Origin: Daucus carota subsp. sativus
Taxonomy: Eukaryota > Streptophyta > Magnoliopsida > Apiales > Apiaceae
Direction of reading: 5' to 3'
Assembly: GCF_001625215.2 (NCBI RefSeq)
Contig: NC_030387.2
Span: 7,282,501-7,346,500, forward strand
Length of the DNA: 64,000 nucleotides
The position numbers and the translations under genes are program-made. This document shows positions 24,401 through 36,313 of this stretch, one piece after another. The number at the start of each line of letters is the position of its first letter. The first letter of the stretch is position 1. Under the pieces are notes generated by a model, which saw only the letters and a program-made list of their open reading frames with translations, searched no databases and had not been told where the DNA came from.

Positions 24401-27400
24401 GTTGTATTAAAAGAATAGATAAAGTTAAGAAGCATGATAGATATGACACGGTGGATGCGAAAAATACAAATGGTTATTCATTTTAAAGATAAGCATTTTA
24501 AAGATCCTTGTTAAAATAAAAAAATAAAAAAAGAAATTAAAAGAATTAGGAAAAACAAACTTGTAGAGCTAGAAACTGTCATGTTAATATACAAGTATTA
24601 TGATTAAGAGGTATAGGTGAGTGCCATATGCAAATGCTAATGGATATGAATATAAATGGTCCCAACGGTCAGTGACTCTAAGTATAATTTCTTAATCTTC
24701 TTGTTTTCAGTTGTGGAAGCAGATATTTCGCAACAATATTTGATAGTGGTGCATTCAACTTAAAAGACAAATTTAATTAGTAAAACAAGTTACTTGATTC
24801 ATCTAATGATAAGTTGTAATGCCTGGAATTGTTAAATCTGCTCAAATGTGTATTCGTCAATCAGGAAAAAAGAAGTTTCCAGTTTTTATGTATTTCCAAA
24901 GTAATTAAGCAAAAAAAAAAGTATTTCCAAAGTGCATATTGATTTTAGGATGCTCTTTTTTTTTAGATAGTACTCACTCTGTCTCAATTTATAAGAGTCA
25001 TTCACCCTTTTAGAGAGAATAAAAGAAATGCTTGTTCATTACATTACATCGTTTTCATGTTTTTTGTTGTTGACCTATTTCACCATCTGATTTTTACCCA
25101 AAAAATGAAACATGTATATAAAATCACTTTTTATGCACCTAATTGTACGCACAGATAGCACTAGATCTTATAAATCTGAACAGATGTTGCAGGGACAGCT
25201 TGTACACACTATATATTATGTCAACTCTAGATAACTTCTAGGGATTCCATTGCTTATATAGAGAATAGACTCAAAATATAACCTAACGGCTAAGGGACTA
25301 TGACCCATAAACTATTGGGCTTAATATAAATAACTACTTATACAATGATCTTCTAGCCCCACAGAGAGATAAATACACTGAGCATCTCTATACTAAATAT
25401 ACTAAAACTAATTAATAGCATATGCATTACTTCTCTATTGCCGTTCCCTTCGATAGATGTGCAAGTAGATAGATAACTCAACAAATACAAGTGGAAGCAA
25501 GACTTCTGTAGCACAATAACCCACCAACAAGCTTCAGTTTTAACACTTACGGATGCATTATGAAAATCAGAACTACTAAAGTCTTACTTAGTTGACATAA
25601 ATACCTAAGTATCTCAAATTCCTGAGAACTAGCTATTGAAAAGATTGTCCGACTGAACACTTCCTGCTAATTTTGAATGCCAAGAAAGTAGCACTTTCTA
25701 ATGATGTGCGGACCAAACTAGATACAATGCAATAAAACTGCTAACAATTAAGCCATCAACTCTGTGGTTGGACTAAACCGATAACATGACAATCTTGCAG
25801 GCATGACTATATAATAATAGTTCAAAAAAATCATATACAAATTTATTTAAAAGAGAAAAGATTTTCCAAAGGAAAGATCAAACCTCCTTCTGAGCCCACG
25901 ATTCTCTCTCTGTCTCCAGCTGTTTGATCTTTTCTTTTAATAAAAACTGTGAATCAAAACAAATATTAGTTTGTTACACCTAATTTACAAGTTCATGGAA
26001 ATGACTAAACAATCCACTAGCAAAAGAATGAAACAGATACATACATCTATCTACCAACATGATACACGTATACACAGTAAATTAATGGTTTCTCAGACGC
26101 GACTCTTACTATCTCAATTTTCTTGTGACACTTCTCTTTGCAATTATATAAGAAGCTCTGATACTCTACACTGAATGGAGAATTTCAAGTGGGGTTTGGG
26201 ACGATTTTAAAATAAATTATAGAACACTCATAGTTTGAGTTATCAGAGAAAGTGTTGCAAGTGGATAGGATCATAGGACCAGGGAGTATAAAAGTAGTAC
26301 CTCCTTTGAACTTGTGGTAGAAACTTCATTTACCAATTGACTGATTTTTTCTTCGTACCCAGCCTGCATAACAACGCCTTCATTTAGTAAAGAATTGTAG
26401 ACAGTAAAATAGGAGAATTGGTTCTGGGTCCCGGAGTCCAAATCATGCATCCTCCCAAGGGCTCACCATTTCCAATTGGGCATAATAACTTTTTTATGAA
26501 GTACTGACTTATATAAATATATGATATTAATATTCAAAAAAAAACATTTTCAATATTATTTGTAAGAAGAAAGAAAGAAAGAAAGAAAGATACTATACTT
26601 CGTAGGTCAAAAAGTGCAAATAAAATCAGCAACTCACTAACCATGCCCCAGAAATTAAATATATAGAACAAATTATTATTTGAGGTCAGATCGAATTGCA
26701 TGGATAGAGTAATAGTCTGTAAGAGAGAAAGAATGAAGAAACTTTAACTTTTAGAGGTAGATGCTCACCATGATATGATTGAGCAAACTTAGTATAATTC
26801 AATATCATATCCAAATCAAGAAGAAAGAATGCATTATTAGGTCAGATGAACCAGTAAAAATACAAACTTCAATTTTTTGGTGTAAACACTTCTCTGGATA
26901 TATATTAAACAAACTTAGTATCACCTCTCCGTGAAACCAAGAATCTTTTTCAGACTTTAACTTTAAAATAATAAAGCCCAAAATCAACGTAAAAAAACGT
27001 ATTTGATATCAACATTTGAGAAATCTGAACATATAAGTTCTGAAATATATTGAATAACTTATGGGGAATAATGGAAACCCTGCATAATAAATTATTTCAA
27101 AAAATCCATGTAATTCTAATTAATCGATCCCAATCCAGCTAGGTTTGGTTACCTCTTTTTCAAGGTATTCATCTTTTTCCCTTTGTAGTTGTTCTTTTTC
27201 CCTTTGTAGTTGTTTTATCTTTTCTTCGAGGATGGCCTGTGAAGTCCAGAATATAAGTTGTACACGAAACAGGTAATGATTACAAAATAATTTTTATTAC
27301 AGTGGGTATGAACTATGAGATATACAGATCCAGAACATATCTCGATCACATGACCCACATTACCTCTTTCTGTAGCCAGTTCTCTTTTTCACTGTGTAAT

Positions 27401-28746
27401 TTTGAGAACTTGAGCTCCAAGTCATTCTGAAACTTATTATACAAAATAAACGTATGACATGTAAGACATCCGGTATGTCACATTAATTGCGTATACAATT
27501 ATAAAATAAAACACAACTTAATAAATACATTTACAATTTGTTATATGCAGTGTAATCGATTCAGATATCAGATCCATCTAAATGTTTCAATGAAATTAAC
27601 TCTATTACTTCACCTCTTTATTCATGTAAGCCTCTTTTTCCATTTCTAATTGTTTGACCTGTTCAGCGCTTGCCTGTATAAACCCAACAAAGTTAGCAAG
27701 GCATCATTCTAGAGGACTAAAGCATGATGGTTTCATACGAAGTTATCAAATCATTGGTTATCTTTGTTCATCCAGTAAAGCTACTTATTTTGAATGGTAA
27801 ATAATTCATATCAGTAAAATGAATACAAAAAAGGCAAAACTCAAAATGAATTACAACGTGTGAATAATAATATAAACTACGGTCGCAAGATTTCCAGTGT
27901 GGCTAGTAGGTTGTTCAATCTAAAGTGTAATGAATTTGTATGCAAACAACAAAATTTATATTGAAAAAGTAACTGGATACATATACAATATCCACCCATG
28001 TTCAGACACTATATCTATATCAGAAGATTTTTTCATGAACATGATGTATGTATAACTCAATCCCTTGCACCACAGCTAGATAATTTAGAACCAATAAACA
28101 CCGACTCAACCCACAGGCAAACGAGAATTCCTGCTCGTCACTACAACAAGATAACCTAATTCTGTTACTTCTTTATCTAGTATCGTTCATGTTTCTATTA
28201 TTTATTATTTAAGTAACATAAATCTTATACGAGCATAAGCAAAGTTTATACATATACATGAAAACAATATAGAAGGCAGAACAATATTTTTTTCAACAAC
28301 TTAATACCCTGTAAATTTCAGCAATATCAAGATGGTAAATGACAAGAAAGCAAACAAAAAGACTTTTATGCCAATAAATATATGGACATTGCCACAAGTA
28401 CATACATGAAAATTTCTACTAGGCACAATCAAACTGCAGCATCACACAATGGGTAATGGAATAGTTCAACCGAAAGTATGAGGTTCAATACTGGCAGAAA
28501 CAAAGAAGTTGTTCAATGGAAAGAACTTACATTGCTAGCTTTAACACCATGTCTGTCCAGATCTGCACTTGGATGTGACGTATGTTGAGCTTGAGAGGTA
28601 TTATGCTGATCAAAACCATTGGTTAACTGATCAGCGGAAACTGATGCTGCCACAGTAGCAGTAGCAGCAGCAGTTGAAGATTCCGCATTCTTAGCCTGCT
28701 TATTCTTCTTCTTCTTGTTTTTCTTCTTCTTATTATCGTTTTCCAT
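21477..28746 (-). CDS. Coiled-coil protein with repeated short exons, function unknown
   Basis: Modelled as 10 coding exons, 458 aa: 28531-28746, 27614-27673, 27364-27426, 27153-27236, 26301-26363, 25884-25946, 24096-24155, 22658-22783, 22258-22344, 21477-22031. Every intron is phase 0. The N-terminus is strongly basic (MENDNKKKKNKKKKNKQ), a possible nuclear or nucleolar signal, then Ala/Ser-rich. The middle is coiled coil from a run of 60-84 nt exons. Four of these end in KE (MNKE, WLQKE, YLEKE, WAQKE) and carry related cores (EKIKQLETER, EEKIKQLQREKE, EQVKQLEMEK), so they look like tandem exon duplications. The last exon encodes an acidic Ser/Thr-rich tail and ends in a hydrophobic patch (FRFISFMARYV). 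The ATG at 28746 is preceded by a splice acceptor near 28767, so a 5' UTR intron reaches to a donor near 29674. I do not recognise a named family. Confidence 0.8.
22905..23519 (+). mobile_element. Non-autonomous Helitron in coiled-coil gene intron
   Basis: A 615 bp AT-rich element with both Helitron termini. The 5' end is TCTATACTATACTATAATAA at 22905, preceded by A. The 3' end has a GC hairpin (CCGTGCTTCGCACGG) about 10 bp before CTAG at 23516-23519, followed by host T. No terminal repeats or target duplication are needed for this class. The reading frames inside are low complexity. It lies between the 24096-24155 and 22658-22783 exons. Confidence 0.8.
24890..24933 (+). repeat. Micro-retroposon scar (TSD + AATTAAGC + A10)
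   Basis: GTATTTCCAAAGT at 24890-24902 is perfectly repeated at 24921-24933. The insert is AATTAAGC followed by A10. It lies in an intron of the coiled-coil gene. Confidence 0.65.
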
Positions 28747-28774
28747 TAGATTTCAAGACGTATCACCTGTAAAA

Positions 28775-29468
28775 CCAAATTACATTGTTTGAGTCGATTA
28801 AATATCTAGAATATATATATATGATCATTTTCGACAACAGTTAACTCAAACAGCTACAAGTTACGTCCCTGATGAATGATGATCTAACATCAACCTAAGT
28901 TATCTATTTAACAAAATAAAAATAAAAATGACTATATCGAAAAATTTATCACTTAGCTAGACACCGAAATGATCATACTAAATATCATCAAATTATCGAA
29001 TAACAAAACTCTAACTAATCGAAATAATTGGTGAAAGGAACCTTAACATCCAGGAATAGACAGTGATAAAAATTTGGAACATTACTAGTAACTGCCAATG
29101 CAGCATCCCTAGACCCTAATCATATATGTATCCAAATTACATTGTTTGAGTCGATTAAATATCCAGAATATATGTATGATCATATTCGACAACAGTTAAC
29201 TCAAACAGCTACAAGTTACGTCCCTGATAATCTAACATCAACCTAACTTATCTATTTAACAAAATAAAAATAAAAATGACTATATCGAAAAATTCATCAC
29301 TTAGCTAGACACCGAAATGATCATACTAATATCATCAAATTATCGAATAATAAAACTCCGACTAATCTAAATAATTACTGAGACGAACCTTAACAGCCAG
29401 GAATAGACAGTGATAAAATTTGGGAACATTACTAGTAACTGCCAATGCAGCATCCCTAATCATATATA
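28775..29468. repeat. 357-bp tandem duplication in 5' UTR intron
   Basis: The block starting CCAAATTACATTGTTTGAGT at 28775 starts again at 29132 and runs to about 29468. The copies are highly similar, with a few small indels (for example the loss of ATGATG in the second copy). It lies inside the putative 5' UTR intron of the coiled-coil gene. Confidence 0.85.
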
Positions 29469-29962
29469 ACTACTCAACATAAGACAGCAGAAATCACAAT
29501 TAAAATGTGAGAATTCTTCGGGATTAATTTAATCAAACAGGTAATTATATAAAAATCATGCTAGTAATATGGATTGGATCTAACACAGAGTTGCTTAATA
29601 AAAAAAACAAGTTAAAGATGAATTAATAGAATCATATGATGCATACATAACATATGTATATGTGTGTAAATACCGTGAGCTGAGGTTGAGGCTGAGATTG
29701 AGATCCAAAGCGAGTGCAGATTGCAGACGAAGCTTGTAAGATATCAAGAGTATTTGTGTTGTGTGTTTACGGAGGCGGATCACCAAACTACGACAAGCTT
29801 GCCCATATTGTTTATTGGGCTTCTACTCTGGGCCGGCCTGTTATTTTAGATTGCATTAAAATCTCGTTTCTACAGATATGCGATTACTCTTTTCTTGTAC
29901 GTGAGCGCGAACTCGGTAAAATTTTGTGCACTTACTTTATATTTTTATTTTATTATTCCTAA

Positions 29963-31480
29963 CTAGTGTATAAAGCCGCGCTCCGCGGCGGCGTTATAAA
30001 TTTTATATAAAACTAATATTATAATAGTATAAAAATTATTTTGAGTTATTTTCCGGTTAAACATATCACTAATAAAAAATAATATTATAATTAGTATAAA
30101 AATTTGTTTAAGTGGTTATCATGTCAAACACAATACTAATAATAAAATTAGTTCGAACCGCCCTCCCGTCAAAAACAATATTAATCCATAATTATTATTT
30201 TTATGATAAAATCAAATATTACAGTATAATTTAGATCAAAATTACTTTGAGCCGCTATTTTGTCAAACACAATACTAATAACAAAACATCATAATTTAAA
30301 TATTAGTTCGAGTACCTTATTGTCAAACACAATACTAACAAAATCTATTCTAACTATGATAAAATTAAAGATTATAATTGGATGAAAATTATTTTGAACT
30401 GTGGTCCCGTTTTAACAAAAAAAAAATTATAATATAGATAAAAAATTATTTTAGCCACTTTCCGATAGAAATATTATTATTATTTAGATAAAAATTAGTT
30501 TGGACCGTCTCCCGTGCCTGTCAAACACAATACTAATAAAAAATCATGTACATTATCATAAAGTCAATATATGATTCCTATTTTATATATCCTATTTTAT
30601 TTTATTAATTATTTTTATTTTATGATTCCTATTATTAGTTAAAAATTATTATTCTTTTACGGTTCTAATTTTTTTGCTATTAGTTTTTTAATGATTATTA
30701 TCTTTAAAATCTTTTATTTTCTATTCAAAATTTAAGAAAATTATAAGACTAAATCGAAAATAAAAATTGGACATATTACCTTACAAATCTTAAATATAAA
30801 TTGTATTTTATCTATAATTGTTAGTTTAAATAAATATAAAAATTATTCTAATAATGATAAAATTAAAGATTGGATAAAATTATTTTGAACATAGGTCCCG
30901 TTTTAATAAAAAAAATATTATAACATAGATAAAAAACTATTTTAGCCACTTTCCCGTGAAACATAATACTAATTGAAAATTTATTATTATTTAGATAAAA
31001 ATTAGTTTGGGCCGCCTCCCGTGCCCGTCAAACACAATACTTATCAAGAATCATTTACATTATCATAGAATCAATATATGATTCTTATTTTATTAATTAT
31101 TTTTTATTTTATGATTCCTATTTATTAGTTAAAAATCATTATTTATTTTTCTTTCTAATTTTTTTGCTATTAGTTTTTATAATGATTATTATCTTTATGA
31201 TCCTTTATTTTCTACTCGAAATTTAAGAAAATTATAAGACTAAATCAAAAATAAAAATTATACGTATTACCCTACAAATCTTAAATATAAATTGCATTTT
31301 CTCTATGATTGTCAGCTTAAATAAATATAATCCTATTACTTTTAGGATTTCTAAATAAGAAAAGAATTGCATTACCTTTATAATCCAAAAAGAAAAGAAT
31401 TGCATTATTTTTTGGAATTATTGAACCAGATTTTTTTTATAATTATATTTCCAATCCGAAATTTAAAAAAATTATAATTT
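29963..31480 (-). repeat. AT-rich degenerate repeat region with Helitron-like 3' end
   Basis: Read on the minus strand, the left border has a GC hairpin (GCCGCGGAGCGCGGC) followed by TTTATACACTAG and T: a Helitron 3' end with CTAG at 29963-29966. A matching 5' start (TCTATATTATAATTTTT on minus) sits at about 30438. Beyond it, a roughly 480-490 bp block (about 30390-30870) is repeated at about 30880-31370. A unit containing TCAAACACAATACTAA occurs at about 30126, 30265, 30323, 30517 and 31028. No protein is encoded. Confidence 0.55.
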
Positions 31481-32095
31481 TTTTTTATTTTTAGAATCCA
31501 ATAAAAAAAAAATTGTATTGCCTTTAAGATCCTTGAATTTGATTTTTTGAATTATAAATTTATTTTCAATTCGAAATTCAAGAAAATTATTAGACTGGAT
31601 CGAACTATTGTCGAGATTGGTTGTAAGTCCATGCATACAAGATCTTAAAAATGTATCCATGACGGAGATGCTATCTTTTTTATCATTATCGAACGACTTG
31701 AGTTTAGCGCTACGAATCTGTTTAGACAATTTGAGATTCCGGAAGACGCTGGTTTTTACTTTTTAGATATATAATTTGAAAGACTTTAATAAAATAAGAT
31801 TATAAATTTCGGTTCGGTTCCGGTTCGATCCATAACATAATTTTGATTCGGTTCAGAAAAAAATAATAATTCGGTTTTCGGTTCTTTCGGTTCGGTCTGG
31901 TTCTGAACCGAACCGACCGAATGCTCAGCCCTAGCCCTATATCTTTCTTTATAGTGTGTGTGTTCGCCGGCGGATGAAAATCGAAGGGCTTGCCCTCGAT
32001 GGTCAACGGTAAAATTACACGCTGCAAAACTATGTCTCCCGATCAATTCATGCGGTCTTGTAAAATATTGATTTTTTATACATGTTTGATACAAA
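31481..32095. other. Intergenic, AT-rich
   Basis: A CGGTTCGGTT-rich stretch lies at about 31808-31910. The minus-strand frames over it are low-complexity. No gene is supported. Confidence 0.35.
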
Positions 32096-32865
32096 TTTAT
32101 ATGATAAATTTGAAAAATTTCAATAAAATAAAATTGTAAATTTTATTTTCAAATTTAATATAATAAAACTATAAATTTCATAACCACTGAAAATAAGAAT
32201 TGTACTTCTTTAATAATTTGTATATTAATGTATAAAACAATATTAAAAATTAGAATTGTATTAGCTTTATGATTCCTAAATAAGAAAAAGAATTGTATTA
32301 TTTTTGGAATTCTTTTTCTATATATTAGAGTATTACTTTTAGAATCCAAGAAGAATTATATTATCTTTAGAATTGTATTAAATCTGATTTTTTGAATTAT
32401 AACTATATTTTCTTTCTGAAATTTAAGAAAAATCAGAAGACTGAATCGAACGATTCTAGAGACACCCGCATCCTCCTTTATATGATAAATTTGGAAAATT
32501 TCAATAAAATAAAATTGTAAATTTTATTTTCAAATTTAATAAAATAAAACTATAAATTTCATAACCATTGAAAATAAGAATTGTACTTCTTTAATAATTT
32601 GTATATTAATGTATAAAACAATATTAAAAACTAGAATTGTATTAGCTTTATGATTCCTAAATAAGAAAAAGAATTGTATTACTTTTGGAATTCTTTTTCT
32701 ACATATTAGAGTATTACTTTTAGAATCCAATAAGAAGAATTATATTATCTTTAGAATTGTATTAAACCTGATTTTTTGAATTATAACTATATTTTCTCTC
32801 TGAAATTTAAGAAAAATCAGAAGACTGAATCGAACGATACTAGAGACACCCGCATCCTCCTTTAT
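32096..32865. repeat. 381-bp tandem duplication
   Basis: The block starting TTTATATGATAAATTTG at 32096 recurs from 32477 with a period of 381 bp. Both copies end in GACACCCGCATCCTCCTTTA. Divergence is low. The almost identical minus-strand frames at 32155-32349 and 32536-32730 are a product of this duplication and not genes. Confidence 0.85.
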
Positions 32866-32897
32866 ATATATATATTGATAATTGATTGATTATTATA

Positions 32898-33096
32898 CTC
32901 CCTACATCTTATTTAATTCTAACATTTACTATTTGACACGTTTTTTAATGTTTCTTTAATATATGGTTTTATAATTTATTTTTAAATTTTTTTTTCTAAA
33001 TAAAAATTTAAATATTAAATTTTTAATCAAAAAATTTAAAAAAATTATATTTTAGAGAAGTATTTCTGTGTATACAAACTCAGGTAGAGGGAGGGA
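32898..33096. mobile_element. Stowaway-like MITE
   Basis: The left end TA+CTCCCTACATCTTATTTAA and the right end GGTAGAGGGAGGGA resemble the degenerate CTCCCTCCGT termini of plant Stowaway (Tc1/mariner) MITEs. The interior is AT-rich. The exact right border is uncertain. Confidence 0.45.
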
Positions 33097-33417
33097 CTAT
33101 GAGTGAAATAACAGGGTTTATTCAATTTTTGACTACGTTATTTTTTAATTTTATTGAAACGATATTAGGAGATTGACATGGGATATATTTTTCTCGGGAA
33201 GGCAAGTAAATTTTTGAAAATTATTTTTTTTATTTTCAACATTTATGAAAATGGTTTCAGAAAAATGTCAATATAGTTTTTACTTTTTAGAAAGGAACGT
33301 GCAAGATCCGATCTGTATGTGGCAGTAATATAATATATGAACGTGAGATTTGTGTTTTATTTATAATATTGCGAACTTCTTTTTTAACAAGATATAACTT
33401 TTGAATATTCACGATTG

Positions 33418-33469
33418 AAGTTCTATTGAAATTTTGTTTCAAAAAAAAAAAAAGTTCTATTGAAATTTT
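33418..33469 (+). repeat. Micro-retroposon scar (TSD + GTTTC + A-run)
   Basis: AAGTTCTATTGAAATTTT at 33418-33435 is perfectly repeated at 33452-33469. Between them are only GTTTC and an A-run of about 12. It lies about 350 bp upstream of the 33815 start codon. Confidence 0.75.
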
Positions 33470-33814
33470 ATTTAATTATTTAAGAAACTATTGCATCTCA
33501 AACTTTCTTGATTGCAACTTTACAACCAAATGTCGTCCATATGCACATGAGACAAGAATCTTTTTTAAAAGAAATCAAACAATAAAATGAGCCTCCTAGC
33601 CTCAACCCAAATAAAATATAGTAACAACCACAAAAGTAGCCGTTAGTCCGCCTGGTAGTTTCAAATTTCAAACTTAAATCCAACCAAACCCCCCTCTCAT
33701 CATGCTTTTCCCATTTATCAAAATCTAAGTTATCATTCTCATTTATATCACCTACTCCCTCTCCCCTCTTTCAAAACACAAAATATTGTATTAACTTGAT
33801 CTGAAGAAGAAAAA

Positions 33815-34697
33815 ATGATCGCCGTAGCTGCTCAATCTTCGATTAAATCTCCGGATTCCAACCGCGTCCTCGTATCCAGAAATGGGCGCACACCGCTCAA
33901 ACCCAAGAATCAGCAGCAGAAGAAGGAAGAGAATAAGCAGCAGCCTAATTGGTGGATCAACAACGACATTGATGACTCGAATAAAGAGAATCTTCCTCCG
34001 CCTGGTTCTGCTGGGGCCAGAAAGGTGGAGGTTCAAGTGGAGACCTCAATTGACGCTTCACTTGCTGAAGAGCTTGGCGCGATTAGGGAGAAGCTGGAGA
34101 GAATGAGATTGGATCAGGAGAATACGGAGAAGCTGCTCAACGATAGACTGATGGCGATGGATATGCAAATGAATCAACTTGTTAAGAGAGGCCAAGTCCA
34201 GAATTTGTTGGAAATCGAGGTTGATAGGCTCTACCGATTAAATCAAATCATCACTGCTTCCTCAGAGGTATAATTAATGTATATGATACTGCTTTTAGTC
34301 ACTTTTATAAGATCGATTAGTAATTACTCTGCTCATTTGGATCTGGTTGAGTAATTCAATCTTTTAATTGTTAAAGGTATCTCCAATTCGGTCTTTAAGA
34401 GAAAAGGAACACGAAAAAAAGATCAAGGAAGACAAGACTAAGGTATGTTCTTGTGTGCCAATACGAGATTAATCCGTCTCATTCGATGTATTATCAACGG
34501 TCATAAGCATGTGTTAATGTGTGGCTATTTTTTATAATCTCCAGGGCAATGTTAAGGCAGACGACAAAGATAGCTGTGGAGAACTCAACAGCGGATGCTC
34601 GTCTCCTCTCCCTCGCACACCTCTACAACCCAGTGATGCTAGCAAAATCAAACAAGTCAAGAATCTAAGCTCAGATTTTGAATTGGAAAGTTCATGA
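33815..34697 (+). CDS. Small coiled-coil protein with KEN-box-like motif
   Basis: Three exons (33815-34267, 34377-34442, 34545-34697) give 223 aa with all phases 0. The order is: a basic Ser-rich N-terminus with TPLKP, a Gln/Lys-rich linker, NKENLPP at about residues 56-62, a coiled coil at about 85-145 (EELGAIREKLERMRLDQE to VDRLYRLNQI), a short Lys/Glu-rich exon (SPIRSLREKEHEKK), and a tail with SPLPRTPLQP. KEN followed by a proline is the usual form of an APC/C degron, RSLREKEHE could act as a D-box-like motif, and the SP/TP sites fit CDK phosphorylation. These features together suggest a cell-cycle-regulated protein, but that is inference: I do not recognise the family. The ATG follows a clean 5' leader and no upstream in-frame ATG is seen. 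Confidence 0.8.
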
Positions 34698-35401
34698 GTT
34701 GAATACAAATTTTGTTACTGCACTGTCCGCCCCTCTTTCTTTTTGGTCTAAAAAGATATCAGAAGGGATGTAAAATGTTTTTTTTCCCCAATGAGGATGT
34801 GAAATTGTTGGTGAAATGTGTCATTGTACTAGTCCCGTGAATGAAATTATAAGAGAAACTCCTTCTATCGTATCCTATGTGATTATTCTAGTGGTTTCGA
34901 GGTATGATCAGGCAATTCATCGTCAATTCAGATAGCATAGAACATAGAAGAACATTAACATCGTCTGGAACTGCATGAATGAGAAACAAGAGCAAAATAT
35001 TGTTTGTAGGATGAAGTTATTTTTGTTGAGACATTTCGCTAAAAAGTGTAAGAATTAATATTAATTCAGAACTACATACAGCTTGCTTTTTCTGATTTAT
35101 TTTAGACTATGATTTTAAGTTGTTTTCTTGATTTAAGTAAAAAGCGGTTCAAAGTCATACCAAAACATGATCAGGCGGATGGAAATGATCATGTTCTTGC
35201 CAGGTTTTGCCCAGACAAGACACTTTCTGTTTTTTCTGTTTCTGCAGTGTATTGTTACTATGTAATGGGTCTTCTGGTGGGCTTTTTTAGAGAATGCCCC
35301 AGGATTCATTCTCACGCTAACCTAATTCAAAATTCATATTCTCAAACTAATAAAAGTGAATTATTTTTTCATCAAATTACAGGAAAATCCAAATTTTCTC
35401 A
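34698..35401. other. 3' flank, no further gene
   Basis: This includes the probable 3' UTR of the preceding gene. A 116-codon open frame at 35109-35459 shows no family features and overlaps the next repeat element, so it is not called. Confidence 0.4.
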
Positions 35402-35864
35402 GAGGGGTGTATTGGATTGGGATTTTAAAGCATTCTTTTGCATTCATGAAATCCGATGATATTTGATTGGGATTGTTTGAAATTCATTAAAATCTCGAGG
35501 TATTCAATTGGGATTTTAAATTATCCTACAAAATCTGGTGATATTCAATTGACATTTTAAATTATGCTTTAAAATCCGATGGTATTCAATTAGGATTGTT
35601 TAAAATTCATTAAAATCTGATGGTATTCAAATGCTGATGGATTTTTTTTTCATTTCATAAAATGATGGATTTTATGGCATTATTCAGTGTATTTTAAGTT
35701 TTTTGAAATCCCACCAAAATTAATGGGATTTTGAAGCATTGTACTTAAATCCTATGAACTCTGCGACATTTTATCAAGAATCCACACAAAATCAAAATCC
35801 CATACAATCCATTAAAATCCATAGACTAAAAACAATCTATTAAAATCCCAATCGAATACACCTC
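35402..35864. mobile_element. TIR element with internal GATTTTAA-type repeats
   Basis: The left end GAGGGGTGTATTGGATTGGG and the right end, whose reverse complement starts GAGGTGTATTCGATTGGGAT, form imperfect terminal inverted repeats. The inside has several copies of AAAATC(C/T)GATGGTATTCAA. The target duplication is unclear. No coding capacity. Confidence 0.6.
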
Positions 35865-36064
35865 ATAACTTAACCTACATTATGGTTCAAACTCATTTTT
35901 TATATTTTCTTTTCATTTTTCAAATTCTTATTTCATTTATTATAATTATTTTACAAAATATATATAGTAATACCCAAAAAGTTATATAAGATCCATAATT
36001 TTAATTATATTTTTATTCAAATTTATATTTTAAGTCGATAATTATCAATAATAAATAAATAATT

Positions 36065-36313
36065 ACTCCCCCCGTCCCTTTCATTTCTTTAAAGTTTTTT
36101 CACTGCTCGACACGCATTTAAAGACTCTTATAAAACATAGTTCCTTAATTTATTTTTGAGATTTTCTTTTTGTGTATAAAAATTCAAACATCAAATTTTT
36201 ATTTGAAAGAAAAAAAATTAAAAAATAAGTTACGCAACTATGTTTTGTGGGAGTATTAGATAACGTGCCAAACTCTCGTCCTTAAAGTAAACTACCCAGG
36301 GGAACAGAGGTAG
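36065..36313. mobile_element. Stowaway-like MITE
   Basis: A 249 bp element between TA dinucleotides (36063-36064 and 36314-36315). The left end is CTCCCCCCGTCCCTTTCA; the right end reads CTACCTCTGTTCCCCTGG on the other strand. The interior is AT-rich and has no gene. Confidence 0.65.

Noticed and set aside
24971..25110. Stowaway-like start (TACTCACTCTGTCTCAATTTAT)
   Set aside because: The right terminus was not found, so only a possible half element is present.
31800..32094. 102-codon minus-strand frame rich in Arg/Pro/Asn
   Set aside because: It is a translation of the CGGTTCGGTT simple repeat.
32155..32730. Two nearly identical minus-strand frames suggesting a paired gene
   Set aside because: They are a by-product of the 381 bp tandem duplication in AT-rich DNA.
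35109..35459. 116-codon plus-strand frame
   Set aside because: It runs into the TIR element at 35402 and shows no family features.
35633..35665. Possible minus-strand micro-retroposon (TGATGGATTTT repeated around a T-run)
   Set aside because: The region is already full of GATGG(A/T)TTT-type repeats, so the duplication is not informative.
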